36,343 nucleotides of DNA from Actinomadura rubrisoli. Lineage in GTDB: Bacteria > Actinomycetota > Actinomycetes > Streptosporangiales > Streptosporangiaceae. Position 1 is the stretch's first letter. Each line of letters starts with the position of its first letter. The stretch covers positions 1 to 36,343 of the forward strand of contig NZ_SMKU01000058.1 of NCBI RefSeq assembly GCF_004349215.1. Reading direction: 5' to 3'. The notes under the pieces are model-generated. The model was not told the DNA's origin, ran no database searches, and was given only the letters and a program-made list of their open reading frames with translations. Positions 13,880 to 21,019 of this stretch are shown here, piece by piece. Made by a program: the position numbers and the translations under genes.

Positions 13880-15952
13880 TCAGCAGAGGGCGAGGACGGC
13901 CTCGCCGTACCGGTCGAGCTTGACCTTGCCGACGCCGGGGATCCGGGCCAGTTCCTCCAGCGATTCGGGGGCGTGTTCGGCGATCGCCTGGAGTGTCGCG
14001 TCGGTGAACACCACGTAGGCCGGGACCTTCTGCTCGGCCGACACCTCCGCGCGCCACTCCTTGAGCGCGATGAGGAGCTCCTCGTTCAGCTCGGACGGGC
14101 AGTCCTCGCAGCGGCCCAGCTTGCGCTCGACGGCTGCGATCAGCGGGCGGCCGCACACGCGGCACGGCTGCGGACCCTTGCCGGCGCGCCGCTTCGTCCG
14201 GTCGACGCGGGCGGGGGTGTGCGTGGTGGTCTTGGCGGTCAGACCGTCCAGGAAACGGGACGCCCGGCGCCGTCTGGCCCCGCCCGGCGAGCGCGACAAT
14301 GCCCACGACAGCGAGAGGTGGACGCGCGCGCGGGTGACGCCCACGTAGAGCAGCCGGCGCTCCTCCTCGATCTGCGCGGGCGTCTCCGCGTAGATGATCG
14401 GCAGCGTGCCCTCGGCCAGCCCGATGAGGAACACCGCGTCCCACTCCAGGCCCTTGGCCGCGTGCAGCGACGCGAGCGTGACGCCCTCCAGCGGGGGCGC
14501 GTGCTGGGCGGCGGCGCGCTCCTCCAGCTCGGCGACGAAGTCGGGCAGGCCCGCGCGGGGGTTGTCGGCCGCCATGTCCTCGGCGAGCTGGGCCAGCGCG
14601 GCGAGCGATTCCCAGCGCGCGCGCGCCGCCCCCGCGCCCTCGGGCGGCTGGTCGGAGAAGCCCGCCCCGGACAGGACGTGCCGGACGGTCATTATCAATC
14701 CGGTGCCGTCGTTCTCGGCGTCGCCGCCCGCGCGCGCGGCGCCGCGCAGCCTGACGACCGCCTCGCGCACCTCCGGCCGCTCGAAGAACCGCTCCGCGCC
14801 GCGCAGCACGTACGGGACGCCTGCCTCGGCCAGCGCCGCCTCGTACGTCGCGGACTGCGCGTTGATGCGGAAGAGGACCGCGATCTCGCGCGCCGGGACG
14901 CCCTCGTCGATGAGCTTGCGGGCCCGGCGGGCGACGTCGTCGGCCTCGGCGACCTCGTCGTCGTACTCGTTGAACACCGGGACCGGCCCGTCGGAGCGCT
15001 GCGCGACCAGCTCCAGCTTGTGCCGGGCCACCCCGTCGCCGGTCGCCTGCCCGATCACGCCGTTCGCCAGCCGGACGACCTGCGGCGTCGACCGGTAGTC
15101 GCGGACGAGCTTCACCACCTTCGCGCCGGGGTGCTCGCGCGTGAAGCCGAGCAGGTGGGACGGGCTCGCGCCGGTGAAGGAGTAGATCGTCTGGTTCGGG
15201 TCGCCGACGACGCACACGTCGTCGCGGTCGCCGAGCCAGGTGTCGAGCAGCATCTTCTGCAGCGGGTTGACGTCCTGGAACTCGTCGACGACGAAGTACC
15301 GGTACTGCTCGCGGACCTGGTGGGCGGCCTCGCGGTGCTCGGTGAGGACGGCCGCGGTCAGCTCCAGCATCCCCTCGAAGTCGAGCAGGTTGCGCTCGCG
15401 TCTGAGCTGCTCGTACATCGCGTAGACCCGGGCGACGTCGACGACGTCGGCGGGCGCCTTGCGCGCGGCCTTGGCGACCGCGGCGGGGTAGTCCTCGGGA
15501 CGGTTCTGCGTGACCTTGGCCCACTCGATCTCGCCGGCGATGTCGCGCAGCTCCGTGCGCCCGAACGAGGACAGCCGGCACGCGCGCGCCGCGTCGGCCA
15601 CCAGGCCGATCTTCGAGTCGATGATCTTGGGTGGGTCGCCGCCGATGACGCGCGGCCAGAAGTAGGTGAGCTGGCGCAGCGCCGCCGCGTGGAACGTCCG
15701 CGCCTGCACGCCCGGCGCCCCGAGCTGCCGCAGCCGGCTCCGCAGCTCCCCGGCGGCCCGTGTGGTGAACGTCACGGCGAGCACCCGCTGCGGCGACACC
15801 ACCCCGGTGAGGGTCGCGTACGCGATGCGGTGGGTGATGGCCCGCGTCTTGCCCGTCCCGGCGCCTGCCAGCACGCACACCGGGCCCTGGACCGCCTCGG
15901 CGACCTCCCGCTGATCGGGGTCGAGCCCCTCCAGCACCGACTCAGCTGACAT
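13880..15952 (-). CDS. uvrD2: ATP-dependent DNA helicase UvrD2
   Basis: 690-residue superfamily 1A 3'-5' helicase of the actinobacterial UvrD2 type. Walker A AGAGTGKT is at residues 29-36, the DEAD-like motif II in YFVVDEFQDVNPLQ, motif III in GDPNQTIYSFTGA, motif IV region VKLVRDYRSTPQVV and motif VI in RLLYVGVTRAR. After the motor come four cysteines, CRVCGRPL then GRCEDCP, the tetracysteine motif of UvrD2, and a C-terminal HRDC domain ending LEELARIPGVGKVKLDRYGEAVL. Mycobacterial UvrD2 is essential and acts in DNA repair or replication. The ATG at 15952 has AAGGA and a G-run just upstream; the frame stays open further upstream, but only as a shadow through the mycoredoxin promoter. Divergent from mycoredoxin; tesB follows. 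Confidence 0.95.
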   Translation of the reverse strand: MSAESVLEGLDPDQREVAEAVQGPVCVLAGAGTGKTRAITHRIAYATLTGVVSPQRVLAVTFTTRAAGELRSRLRQLGAPGVQARTFHAAALRQLTYFWPRVIGGDPPKIIDSKIGLVADAARACRLSSFGRTELRDIAGEIEWAKVTQNRPEDYPAAVAKAARKAPADVVDVARVYAMYEQLRRERNLLDFEGMLELTAAVLTEHREAAHQVREQYRYFVVDEFQDVNPLQKMLLDTWLGDRDDVCVVGDPNQTIYSFTGASPSHLLGFTREHPGAKVVKLVRDYRSTPQVVRLANGVIGQATGDGVARHKLELVAQRSDGPVPVFNEYDDEVAEADDVARRARKLIDEGVPAREIAVLFRINAQSATYEAALAEAGVPYVLRGAERFFERPEVREAVVRLRGAARAGGDAENDGTGLIMTVRHVLSGAGFSDQPPEGAGAARARWESLAALAQLAEDMAADNPRAGLPDFVAELEERAAAQHAPPLEGVTLASLHAAKGLEWDAVFLIGLAEGTLPIIYAETPAQIEEERRLLYVGVTRARVHLSLSWALSRSPGGARRRRASRFLDGLTAKTTTHTPARVDRTKRRAGKGPQPCRVCGRPLIAAVERKLGRCEDCPSELNEELLIALKEWRAEVSAEQKVPAYVVFTDATLQAIAEHAPESLEELARIPGVGKVKLDRYGEAVLALC

Positions 15953-16015
15953 CCCCCCATCCTTGCAGCCGGCGGCGGCACCTTCGCCCCGGCGCGCATG
16001 CCGTGGATTCCGGGT

Positions 16016-16041
16016 GGAATGAGAAACACGCATCCGCTGTT
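16016..16041 (+). promoter_or_regulatory. SigR/SigH-type promoter of mycoredoxin
   Basis: GGAAT (16016-16020), exactly 18 bases, then GTT (16039-16041). This is a perfect match to the GGAAT-N18-GTT consensus of the thiol-oxidative-stress sigma factor SigR (Streptomyces) / SigH (mycobacteria). It lies 56 bp before the mycoredoxin start, and mycoredoxin is a known member of that regulon. Confidence 0.85.
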
Positions 16042-16097
16042 CTGCGATAGGCGTAACCGAACAGCTCGTACGAACGAACGAGGGAGACGACGCACCG

Positions 16098-16388
16098 ATG
16101 GCGACGCCGACCACCGCACGCGCCAAGGACCCGACCAGGCAGCTCACCATGTACACGACGACCTGGTGCGGCTTCTGCCGCCGGCTGAAGAGCCAGCTCG
16201 CCCGGGACGGCATCGAGCTCGTGGAGGTCGACATCGAGCGCGACCCGGCGGCCGCGGACTTCGTGATGAGCGTCAACGGCGGCAACCAGACCGTCCCGAC
16301 CGTCACCATCGGCGACGAGGTCGTCCTGACGAACCCCAGCGCCAAAGAGGTCAAGCGCCGCTTGGCGGAGCTGGCGAGCGGGAGCTGA
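16098..16388 (+). CDS. mrx1: Mycoredoxin (glutaredoxin-family)
   Basis: 96-residue glutaredoxin-fold protein. The redox motif is CGFC at Cys24-Cys27 in TTWCGFCRRLK, followed by the cis-proline loop QTVPTVTIGD and a C-terminal NPSAKEVKRRL helix. Actinobacterial mycoredoxin-1 reduces mixed disulfides with mycothiol, the local thiol that replaces glutathione, in the cytosol. CGYC is more usual; the Phe variant is conservative. Translation starts at ATG 16098, with GAGGGAGA about 10 nt upstream. The SigR/SigH-type promoter upstream predicts induction by disulfide stress. It diverges from uvrD2 and converges with nudC with only 23 bp between stops, an arrangement matching Rv3198c-Rv3198A-Rv3199c of M. 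tuberculosis. Confidence 0.92.
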   Translation: MATPTTARAKDPTRQLTMYTTTWCGFCRRLKSQLARDGIELVEVDIERDPAAADFVMSVNGGNQTVPTVTIGDEVVLTNPSAKEVKRRLAELASGS

Positions 16389-16411
16389 ATCAGAGCATCG
16401 GCTGAGTCCCG

Positions 16412-17329
16412 CTAGAACGCCGGCATGTTGGGCAGCTCGCCGCCGTACCAGCGCATGATGAGCTGGGCGGCGATGGAGAGCGGGCCCGGGGCCACGATGT
16501 CGCCGGCGTCGATGGCCGTGCGGAGTTCGTCGCGGGTGTACCAGGCGGCGTCCAGGATCTCCTCAGGGTCGGGGCGCAGCGGGACGGTCCCGTCGGTCTT
16601 GGCGGTGAAGCCGAGCATGAGGCTCTGCGGCAGCGGCCAAGGCTGGCTGCCGTGGTAGCGGATGTCGCGGACGGGGAGGCCGACCTCCTCGTTCACCTCG
16701 CGCGCGACGGCCTGTTCGAGCGACTCGCCCGGCTCGACGAATCCGGCGAGGATCGAGCGGCGGTCGGCGGGCCACTGCGGGCCGCGGGCCAGCAGGATCC
16801 GGTCGTCCGCGTCCGTCAGCAGCATGATCACGGCGGGGTCGACGCGGGGGAAGTGCTGCGAGCCGTCCGCCGGGCAGACGCGCGTGTGCCCGGCGGACGC
16901 CGTCTCGGTCCCGCCGCCGCAGCGCGGGCAGAACCGGTGGGTGGCGTGCCAGTGCTCCAGCGCGACCAGGTGGGTGAGCAGGCCCGAGTCCCGGTCGGCG
17001 AGCAGCGCGCCGACCTGGCGCAGCCCGGCCGGTTCGGTGCCCTCGATGGCGGGGAGCGGTGCGGGGACGCCAAAGTAGGCGGTCCCGTCGCCGTCCACGC
17101 CGAGGAGCCAGCGGTCGCCGTCCGGCGCCCGGCCGGGCGGGACGAACACGAGCGCGGGGCCGGGCTCGAAGGTGACCAGCGCGCGCCCGTCCTCGATCAC
17201 CAGGACGCGGGTCCGCGGGTCGGCCCAGGCGTTCTCCAGCCAGGCGTCGTCGCGGCGGTTCAGGGCGGCCCGGTCCAGGGTGCCGCGCGCCAGCGCCAGC
17301 CACTCCAGGGGCCCGTCGGGCACCGTCAT
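16412..17329 (-). CDS. nudC: NAD(+)/NADH diphosphatase
   Basis: 305-residue Nudix enzyme that cleaves NAD(H) to NMN(H) and AMP, and in some bacteria removes NAD caps from RNA. The zinc ribbon has CPRC at Cys134/Cys137 and Cys152 in RVCPADGS; the fourth usual cysteine is replaced by Asp155, so zinc binding may use another ligand. The Nudix box (Gly196 to Leu218) is canonical: GFVEPGESLEQ-AVAREVNEEVG. The subfamily signature SQPWPLPQS is at 228-236, which marks NADH pyrophosphatases. The ATG at 17329 has AAGGAG close upstream. A hairpin lies between it and the M20 peptidase gene upstream. Confidence 0.93.
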   Translation of the reverse strand: MTVPDGPLEWLALARGTLDRAALNRRDDAWLENAWADPRTRVLVIEDGRALVTFEPGPALVFVPPGRAPDGDRWLLGVDGDGTAYFGVPAPLPAIEGTEPAGLRQVGALLADRDSGLLTHLVALEHWHATHRFCPRCGGGTETASAGHTRVCPADGSQHFPRVDPAVIMLLTDADDRILLARGPQWPADRRSILAGFVEPGESLEQAVAREVNEEVGLPVRDIRYHGSQPWPLPQSLMLGFTAKTDGTVPLRPDPEEILDAAWYTRDELRTAIDAGDIVAPGPLSIAAQLIMRWYGGELPNMPAF

Positions 17330-17357
17330 TCGACGCTCCTTGTGCGGACTGCTGTCC

Positions 17358-17384
17358 GGTCCGGGGCCTCGGCGGCCCCGGACC
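17358..17384. repeat. Perfect inverted repeat between M20 peptidase and nudC genes
   Basis: GGTCCGGGGCC (17358-17368) pairs with GGCCCCGGACC (17374-17384) around a TCGGC loop. It lies between two leftward genes and has no T-run after it. It could be a terminator for the peptidase gene or an mRNA-processing stem. Confidence 0.6.
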
Positions 17385-17401
17385 GGGGGGGTACGGCGGT
17401 T

Positions 17402-18784
17402 TCAGCGCAGCGCGGCGGCGAGTTCTTCCCACAGGTACGCCGACGTCTCGGCGCCCTTGAGCAGCAGGGGGATCTCGACCTTCTCGTTGGGCGCGTGGAT
17501 CCGGTCCCCGTCCAGCCCGACCGCCACGAAGATCAGCGGGGCCTCCAGGATGTCGGCCAGGTCGGCCTCGGGGCCGCTGCCGCCCTCGCGGGTGAACAGG
17601 ACCTCACCGCCGAACGCGCGCTCCATGGCGCGGCGCGCGGCGCGGACGCCGGCGGAGTCGATCGGCGAGAAGCAGGGGCGGACGCCGCCGCCCGGGACGT
17701 GGATGTCGGCGACGATGCCGGGCGGGGTGTGGTCGTCGACCCACGTCCGGAACGCCAGCTGGACCTTGCCGGGGTCCTGGCCGGCGACGAGCCGGAAGGA
17801 GATCTTGGCGTGGGCCTCGCGGGGGACGATCGTCTTGCCGCCGGGGCCGGTGTGCCCGCCCCACATGCCGTTGATCTCGGCGGTCGGGCGGGCCCAGACG
17901 CGCTCCAGGGTCGTGTAGCCCCGCTCGCCGTAGGCGGCGCGGCTGTCGCCCGCGGTGCGCAGCCAGGCGGCCTCGTCGAACGGCAGGCGGGCGAACAGCT
18001 CGCGCTCCTCGTCGGTCAGCGGGACGACGTCGTCGTAGAAGCCGGGGAGGGTCACCCGCCCGTCGGCGTCGTGGAGCGCGGCGAGCAGCGCGGCCATGGC
18101 GTGCAGCGGGTTCGGGACGGCGCCGCCGAACGAGCCGGAGTGCAGGTCGGAGGCGGGGCCGCGGAGCGTGACCTCGACCTCGGTGAGGCCGCGCATGCCG
18201 GTGCACATCGACGGGACGTCCGCCGCCCACATCGTGGTGTCGCTGATGACCACGGCGTCGCAGGCGAGGCGGTCGCGGTGGGTGCGCAGCAGCTCGGCGA
18301 AGTGGACCGAGCCCGACTCCTCCTCACCCTCGATCAGCAGCCTGATGGTGACGGGCGGGGCGGTCGCGCCGGACGCGGCGAGCAGGGCGCGGATGCCCAG
18401 GGTGTGGAAGAAGACCTGGCCCTTGTCGTCGGACGTGCCGCGCCCGATGAGCCGGCCGTCCTTCTCGACGGGCGCGAAGGGCTCGGTGTCCCATTCGTCG
18501 AGGGGCTCGACGGGCTGCACGTCGTGGTGGCCGTACACGACGACCGTCGGCGCGGCGGGGTCGGCGGCGGGCCATTCGGCGAAGACGGCGGGAAGGCCGG
18601 GCGTCTCCCAGATCTCCACGGTCGGGAAGCCCTGGTCGCGCAGGGAGGCGGCGAGCCAGTCGGCCGAGCGCCGCACGTCCCCGGCGCGGGCGGGGTCCCC
18701 GGAGATGGAGGGGATCGCCAGCCACTCCTTCAGGTCGGCGATGAACCGGTCCCGGCCTGCCTGTATATACGTCGCTACGTCCAC
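17402..18784 (-). CDS. M20 family dipeptidase/metallopeptidase
   Basis: 460-residue di-zinc peptidase of the M20 family (ArgE/DapE/carnosinase-like). The metal ligands appear in order: VVYGHHDVQPV (first His and Asp), RGTSDDKGQVFFH (bridging Asp), LIEGEEESGS (catalytic Glu and Glu ligand), VISDTTMW (Asp) and GMWGGHTGPGGKTIVP (late His). The typical dimerisation lid domain is between about 190 and 320. It is likely cytosolic, as there is no signal peptide, and cleaves dipeptides or N-acyl amino acids; the exact substrate is unclear. I choose GTG 18784 because AAAGGGG lies at an ideal 7-nt spacing; upstream ATGs at 18790 and 18802 have poor or overlapping ribosome sites. Divergent from the DUF4031 gene. 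Confidence 0.88.
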   Translation of the reverse strand: MDVATYIQAGRDRFIADLKEWLAIPSISGDPARAGDVRRSADWLAASLRDQGFPTVEIWETPGLPAVFAEWPAADPAAPTVVVYGHHDVQPVEPLDEWDTEPFAPVEKDGRLIGRGTSDDKGQVFFHTLGIRALLAASGATAPPVTIRLLIEGEEESGSVHFAELLRTHRDRLACDAVVISDTTMWAADVPSMCTGMRGLTEVEVTLRGPASDLHSGSFGGAVPNPLHAMAALLAALHDADGRVTLPGFYDDVVPLTDEERELFARLPFDEAAWLRTAGDSRAAYGERGYTTLERVWARPTAEINGMWGGHTGPGGKTIVPREAHAKISFRLVAGQDPGKVQLAFRTWVDDHTPPGIVADIHVPGGGVRPCFSPIDSAGVRAARRAMERAFGGEVLFTREGGSGPEADLADILEAPLIFVAVGLDGDRIHAPNEKVEIPLLLKGAETSAYLWEELAAALR

Positions 18785-18856
18785 CTGCATGCCCCTTTGC
18801 ATGTCGTACTGTCAGGCACTGTAGGGGATTGTGTCCCCTCGTCCTCTGGAGGGCTC

Positions 18857-19123
18857 TTGATCCTCATCGATCCACCGCTGTGGCCCGCGCGCGGCCGGGT
18901 GTGGTCGCACATGGTGAGCGATGTCTCCTATGAGGAACTCCACGCGTTCGCGGCGAGGCTGGGGTTGCCGCCTCGCGCGTTCGAACGGGACCACTATGAC
19001 GTCCCGTCGGAACTCTATGAGGTGGCGGTCGCCTGTGGGGCGGAAGGGGTCGGCTGTCAGGAATTGCTGTCGCGTCTGACGAAGGCGGGCCTGCGGCGCC
19101 GGAAGGCGGTGCGGCCGCGCTGA
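18857..19123 (+). CDS. DUF4031 domain-containing protein
   Basis: 88-residue protein of the small DUF4031 family; no function is known to me. The family pattern is clear: LIDPPLWPARGRVWSHMVSD at the start, then SYEELHAFAARLGLPPRAF, FERDHYDVP and a basic end, LTKAGLRRRKAVRPR. The TTG at 18857 is chosen because GGAGGG ends 3 nt before it and because the family begins exactly here; the ATG at 18911 would remove the conserved DPPLWP segment. A His/Asp/Trp-rich core suggests a catalytic or metal site, which is only a guess. It converges on the HD-domain gene with five bases between stops. Confidence 0.8.
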   Translation: MILIDPPLWPARGRVWSHMVSDVSYEELHAFAARLGLPPRAFERDHYDVPSELYEVAVACGAEGVGCQELLSRLTKAGLRRRKAVRPR

Positions 19124-19128
19124 CCGGG

Positions 19129-19737
19129 TCAGGCGCCCAGGAGGGCGAGCTCGGTGCGGAGGTTGTGGCGGGCACGTGCCTCGAACCGTTCGCGGGCGGC
19201 GCGCGTGTGGAACAGGGTGGGGAGCGCGAGGAGCCCGGTGAGCACCTCGGCGCGCCCGGCGCGGAAGAGCTCTTCGGGGACGAACGCGTACTCCTCCCGC
19301 ACGGCGGCGGCGTAGGCGGCGTATCGTTCCGGCTCGGCGCCGAGGAAGGCGAGGTCGGCGTCGCACAGGACCTGGCCGTCGCGGTCGTCGTCGCCGGGCG
19401 CGTGCGTGGTGGTCAGCCGGACGAGCCGGGCGACGTCCTCGACCGTCTCGGGCGGGAGGTCAGTGTCGGCGAGCATGCGGGCGGCGAGGCGGGCGCTGCG
19501 CTCCTCGTTGTCGGCGCGCTCGGGGTCGTAGACGGCGTCGTGGAACCAGGCCGCGAGGCGGACGGTGTCGGGGTGCGCGGCGTCGCCGGCCAGCTCGTCC
19601 ACGAGGTCCAGGACGGCGACGAGGTGCTCGCGCGTGTGGTAGCGGCGGTGGGGCTCGCCGTAGCGGGTGTCCAACTCCGTCCCGATGTGTCGGGTGTGCG
19701 GTCCGGCGAGGGCGGTCCACCGGTCGAGAAGGTCCAT
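19129..19737 (-). CDS. HD-domain metal-dependent phosphohydrolase-like protein
   Basis: 202-residue all-helical HD-superfamily protein. Metal ligands are visible as His38 in YHTREHL, His66-Asp67 in AAWFHDAVYDP and Asp around 126 in LCDADLAFLG. This H...HD...D set belongs to a widespread group of predicted phosphohydrolases of unknown substrate. ATG 19737 (MDLLDRW) is chosen with AGGATGGG upstream; ATG 19746 would add three residues. The gene diverges from the siderophore operon, 136 bp away, but an iron-related role is not implied by its sequence. Confidence 0.82.
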   Translation of the reverse strand: MDLLDRWTALAGPHTRHIGTELDTRYGEPHRRYHTREHLVAVLDLVDELAGDAAHPDTVRLAAWFHDAVYDPERADNEERSARLAARMLADTDLPPETVEDVARLVRLTTTHAPGDDDRDGQVLCDADLAFLGAEPERYAAYAAAVREEYAFVPEELFRAGRAEVLTGLLALPTLFHTRAARERFEARARHNLRTELALLGA

Positions 19738-19791
19738 GCGGCCCATCCTGGCGGATCGGCGGACGGCGGGGGACACGCGATGTCATCGTTC

Positions 19792-19820
19792 TTGCCTGAG
19801 GCGCGCGGCCCGGCCACTAT
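19792..19820 (+). promoter_or_regulatory. Candidate promoter of the siderophore operon
   Basis: TTGCCT (19792-19797), a 17-bp spacer and CACTAT (19815-19820) form a reasonable primary-sigma promoter with a start near 19827. The iron box then covers about +9 to +27, where a bound repressor would block clearance. The match is moderate. Confidence 0.4.
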
Positions 19821-19835
19821 GGTGACCACTTCGAG

Positions 19836-19854
19836 TTAGGCAAGGCTTACCTCA
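19836..19854 (+). promoter_or_regulatory. Iron box (DmdR1/IdeR operator)
   Basis: TTAGGCAAGGCTTACCTCA matches 15 of 19 positions of the TTAGGTTAGGCTAACCTAA consensus of the DtxR-family iron repressors DmdR1/IdeR. It ends 19 bp before the first siderophore gene, so the operon should be repressed when iron is plentiful. Confidence 0.85.
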
Positions 19855-19873
19855 CTCACTGGAAGGGCCGGTC

Positions 19874-21019
19874 GTGGCCGCCTGTCTCCACCTGGTCGCC
19901 GGGAAGGCGACCGACTCGGTGACGCACGGGTTCCTGCCCGCCGCCGCGCGCCTGGGCCTGGACGTGGTGATCCTCACCGACCGTCCGGCCGCCCACGAGG
20001 GAACGCACGACGGGCCGGTCGTGGAGTGCGACGTCTCCGACTTCCGGGAGATCATCGCCGCGGTCGGGACGGCACCGGAGGGGATCTTCTCCAACAGCGA
20101 CTTCCTGCAAGCGCCGGCCGCGCTGGCCGCCGCGTACTTCGGGCTCCCCGGCAAGGACTGGCGGGCGGCGGCGCGGGCGAAGAACAAGGCCCTGATGCGC
20201 CGCCACCTCGCCGCGCTCGACCCGGTGTTCTCCGCCGACGCGCGCCAGGTGCCCGGCGACGCCCCGTACCCGCTCGTCCTCAAGCCGCGGGAGGGCGTGG
20301 CCAGCGAGGACGTGTTCCTGGTGCGGGACGCGCGGGAGCTGGCCGCCCGCCGGGAGGAGGTCGCGGCGCGCCGGGACGGCCCGCTGGTGGCCGAGGAGTA
20401 CCTGCCGGGGCGGCTGCACACGCTCGAAACCCTCGGGGACGGCCGGGAGCTGCGCGTCCTCGGGTCGTACCTCACGCGGCTGTCCCCGCCGCCCTTCTTC
20501 GTCGAGGAGCGCCTGGAATGGGCGCCGCCTCCCCCGGAGACCGGGCAGGTCCTGGCGCAGCTCGACGCGCTGGGCGTCGGCTTCGGGGCGTGCCACACCG
20601 AGTTCGTGGTCCACGACGGCCGGGCCCGGATCATCGAGGTGAACTACCGGCTGATCGGCGACCACTGCGACTTCCTGCTCCAGGACCTGCTCGGCGTGCC
20701 TCTGTTCGAGCGGATCCTGGGCGTGCACCTGGGCGAGCGGCTGCCGGCGGACGGCCCGCGCCCGGCCCGGCACGCCGTGGCGGAGCCGGTCATCGCCGAC
20801 CGTCCCGGCACGCTGACGTCCGCGCCCGGCCCGATGGAGGTGGACGACGGTCCCGTGCGCCTGGCGTACCGGCCGCAGCGCGGCGTCGGCGACAAGGTCG
20901 CGCTCACCCGCACCAACCGCGACTACCTCGGCACGGTCAGGGCGATCGGCCCGGCGCCCGGCGAGGTCGACGCCGCGCTGGCCCGCTTCCGCGCGGCCCA
21001 TGACTGGACCATCGCGTGA
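19874..21019 (+). CDS. ATP-grasp ligase of siderophore operon, PvsA-like
   Basis: 381-residue ATP-grasp enzyme, the first gene of the iron-box operon. The N-terminal domain begins with a Rossmann-like strand (ACLHLVAGKATDSVTHGFLP); ATP-grasp features follow: YPLVLKPREGVASEDVFLV (nucleotide-binding lysine, about 133-151), VAEEYLPGRLHTLE (about 173-186) and the metal-binding RIIEVNYRLIGDH (about 253-265). The partners, two IucA/IucC synthetases and a PLP decarboxylase, make it equivalent by position to PvsA of the vibrioferrin operon, thought to form an amide with a small amino acid. The true substrates here are unknown. GTG 19874 has GGAAGGG 7 nt upstream. Its stop overlaps the next start (GTGA, 21016-21019). 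Confidence 0.85.
   Translation: MAACLHLVAGKATDSVTHGFLPAAARLGLDVVILTDRPAAHEGTHDGPVVECDVSDFREIIAAVGTAPEGIFSNSDFLQAPAALAAAYFGLPGKDWRAAARAKNKALMRRHLAALDPVFSADARQVPGDAPYPLVLKPREGVASEDVFLVRDARELAARREEVAARRDGPLVAEEYLPGRLHTLETLGDGRELRVLGSYLTRLSPPPFFVEERLEWAPPPPETGQVLAQLDALGVGFGACHTEFVVHDGRARIIEVNYRLIGDHCDFLLQDLLGVPLFERILGVHLGERLPADGPRPARHAVAEPVIADRPGTLTSAPGPMEVDDGPVRLAYRPQRGVGDKVALTRTNRDYLGTVRAIGPAPGEVDAALARFRAAHDWTIA

Noticed and set aside
13880..16354. Longer reading frame for uvrD2 starting at 16354
   Set aside because: The extra 134 codons run antisense through mycoredoxin and its SigR-type promoter and have no helicase homology; ATG 15952 has a ribosome site and the normal N-terminus.
19129..19854. 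HD-domain protein as part of the iron regulon
   Set aside because: The iron box is nearer the siderophore operon and downstream of its promoter; the HD protein has no iron-related feature.
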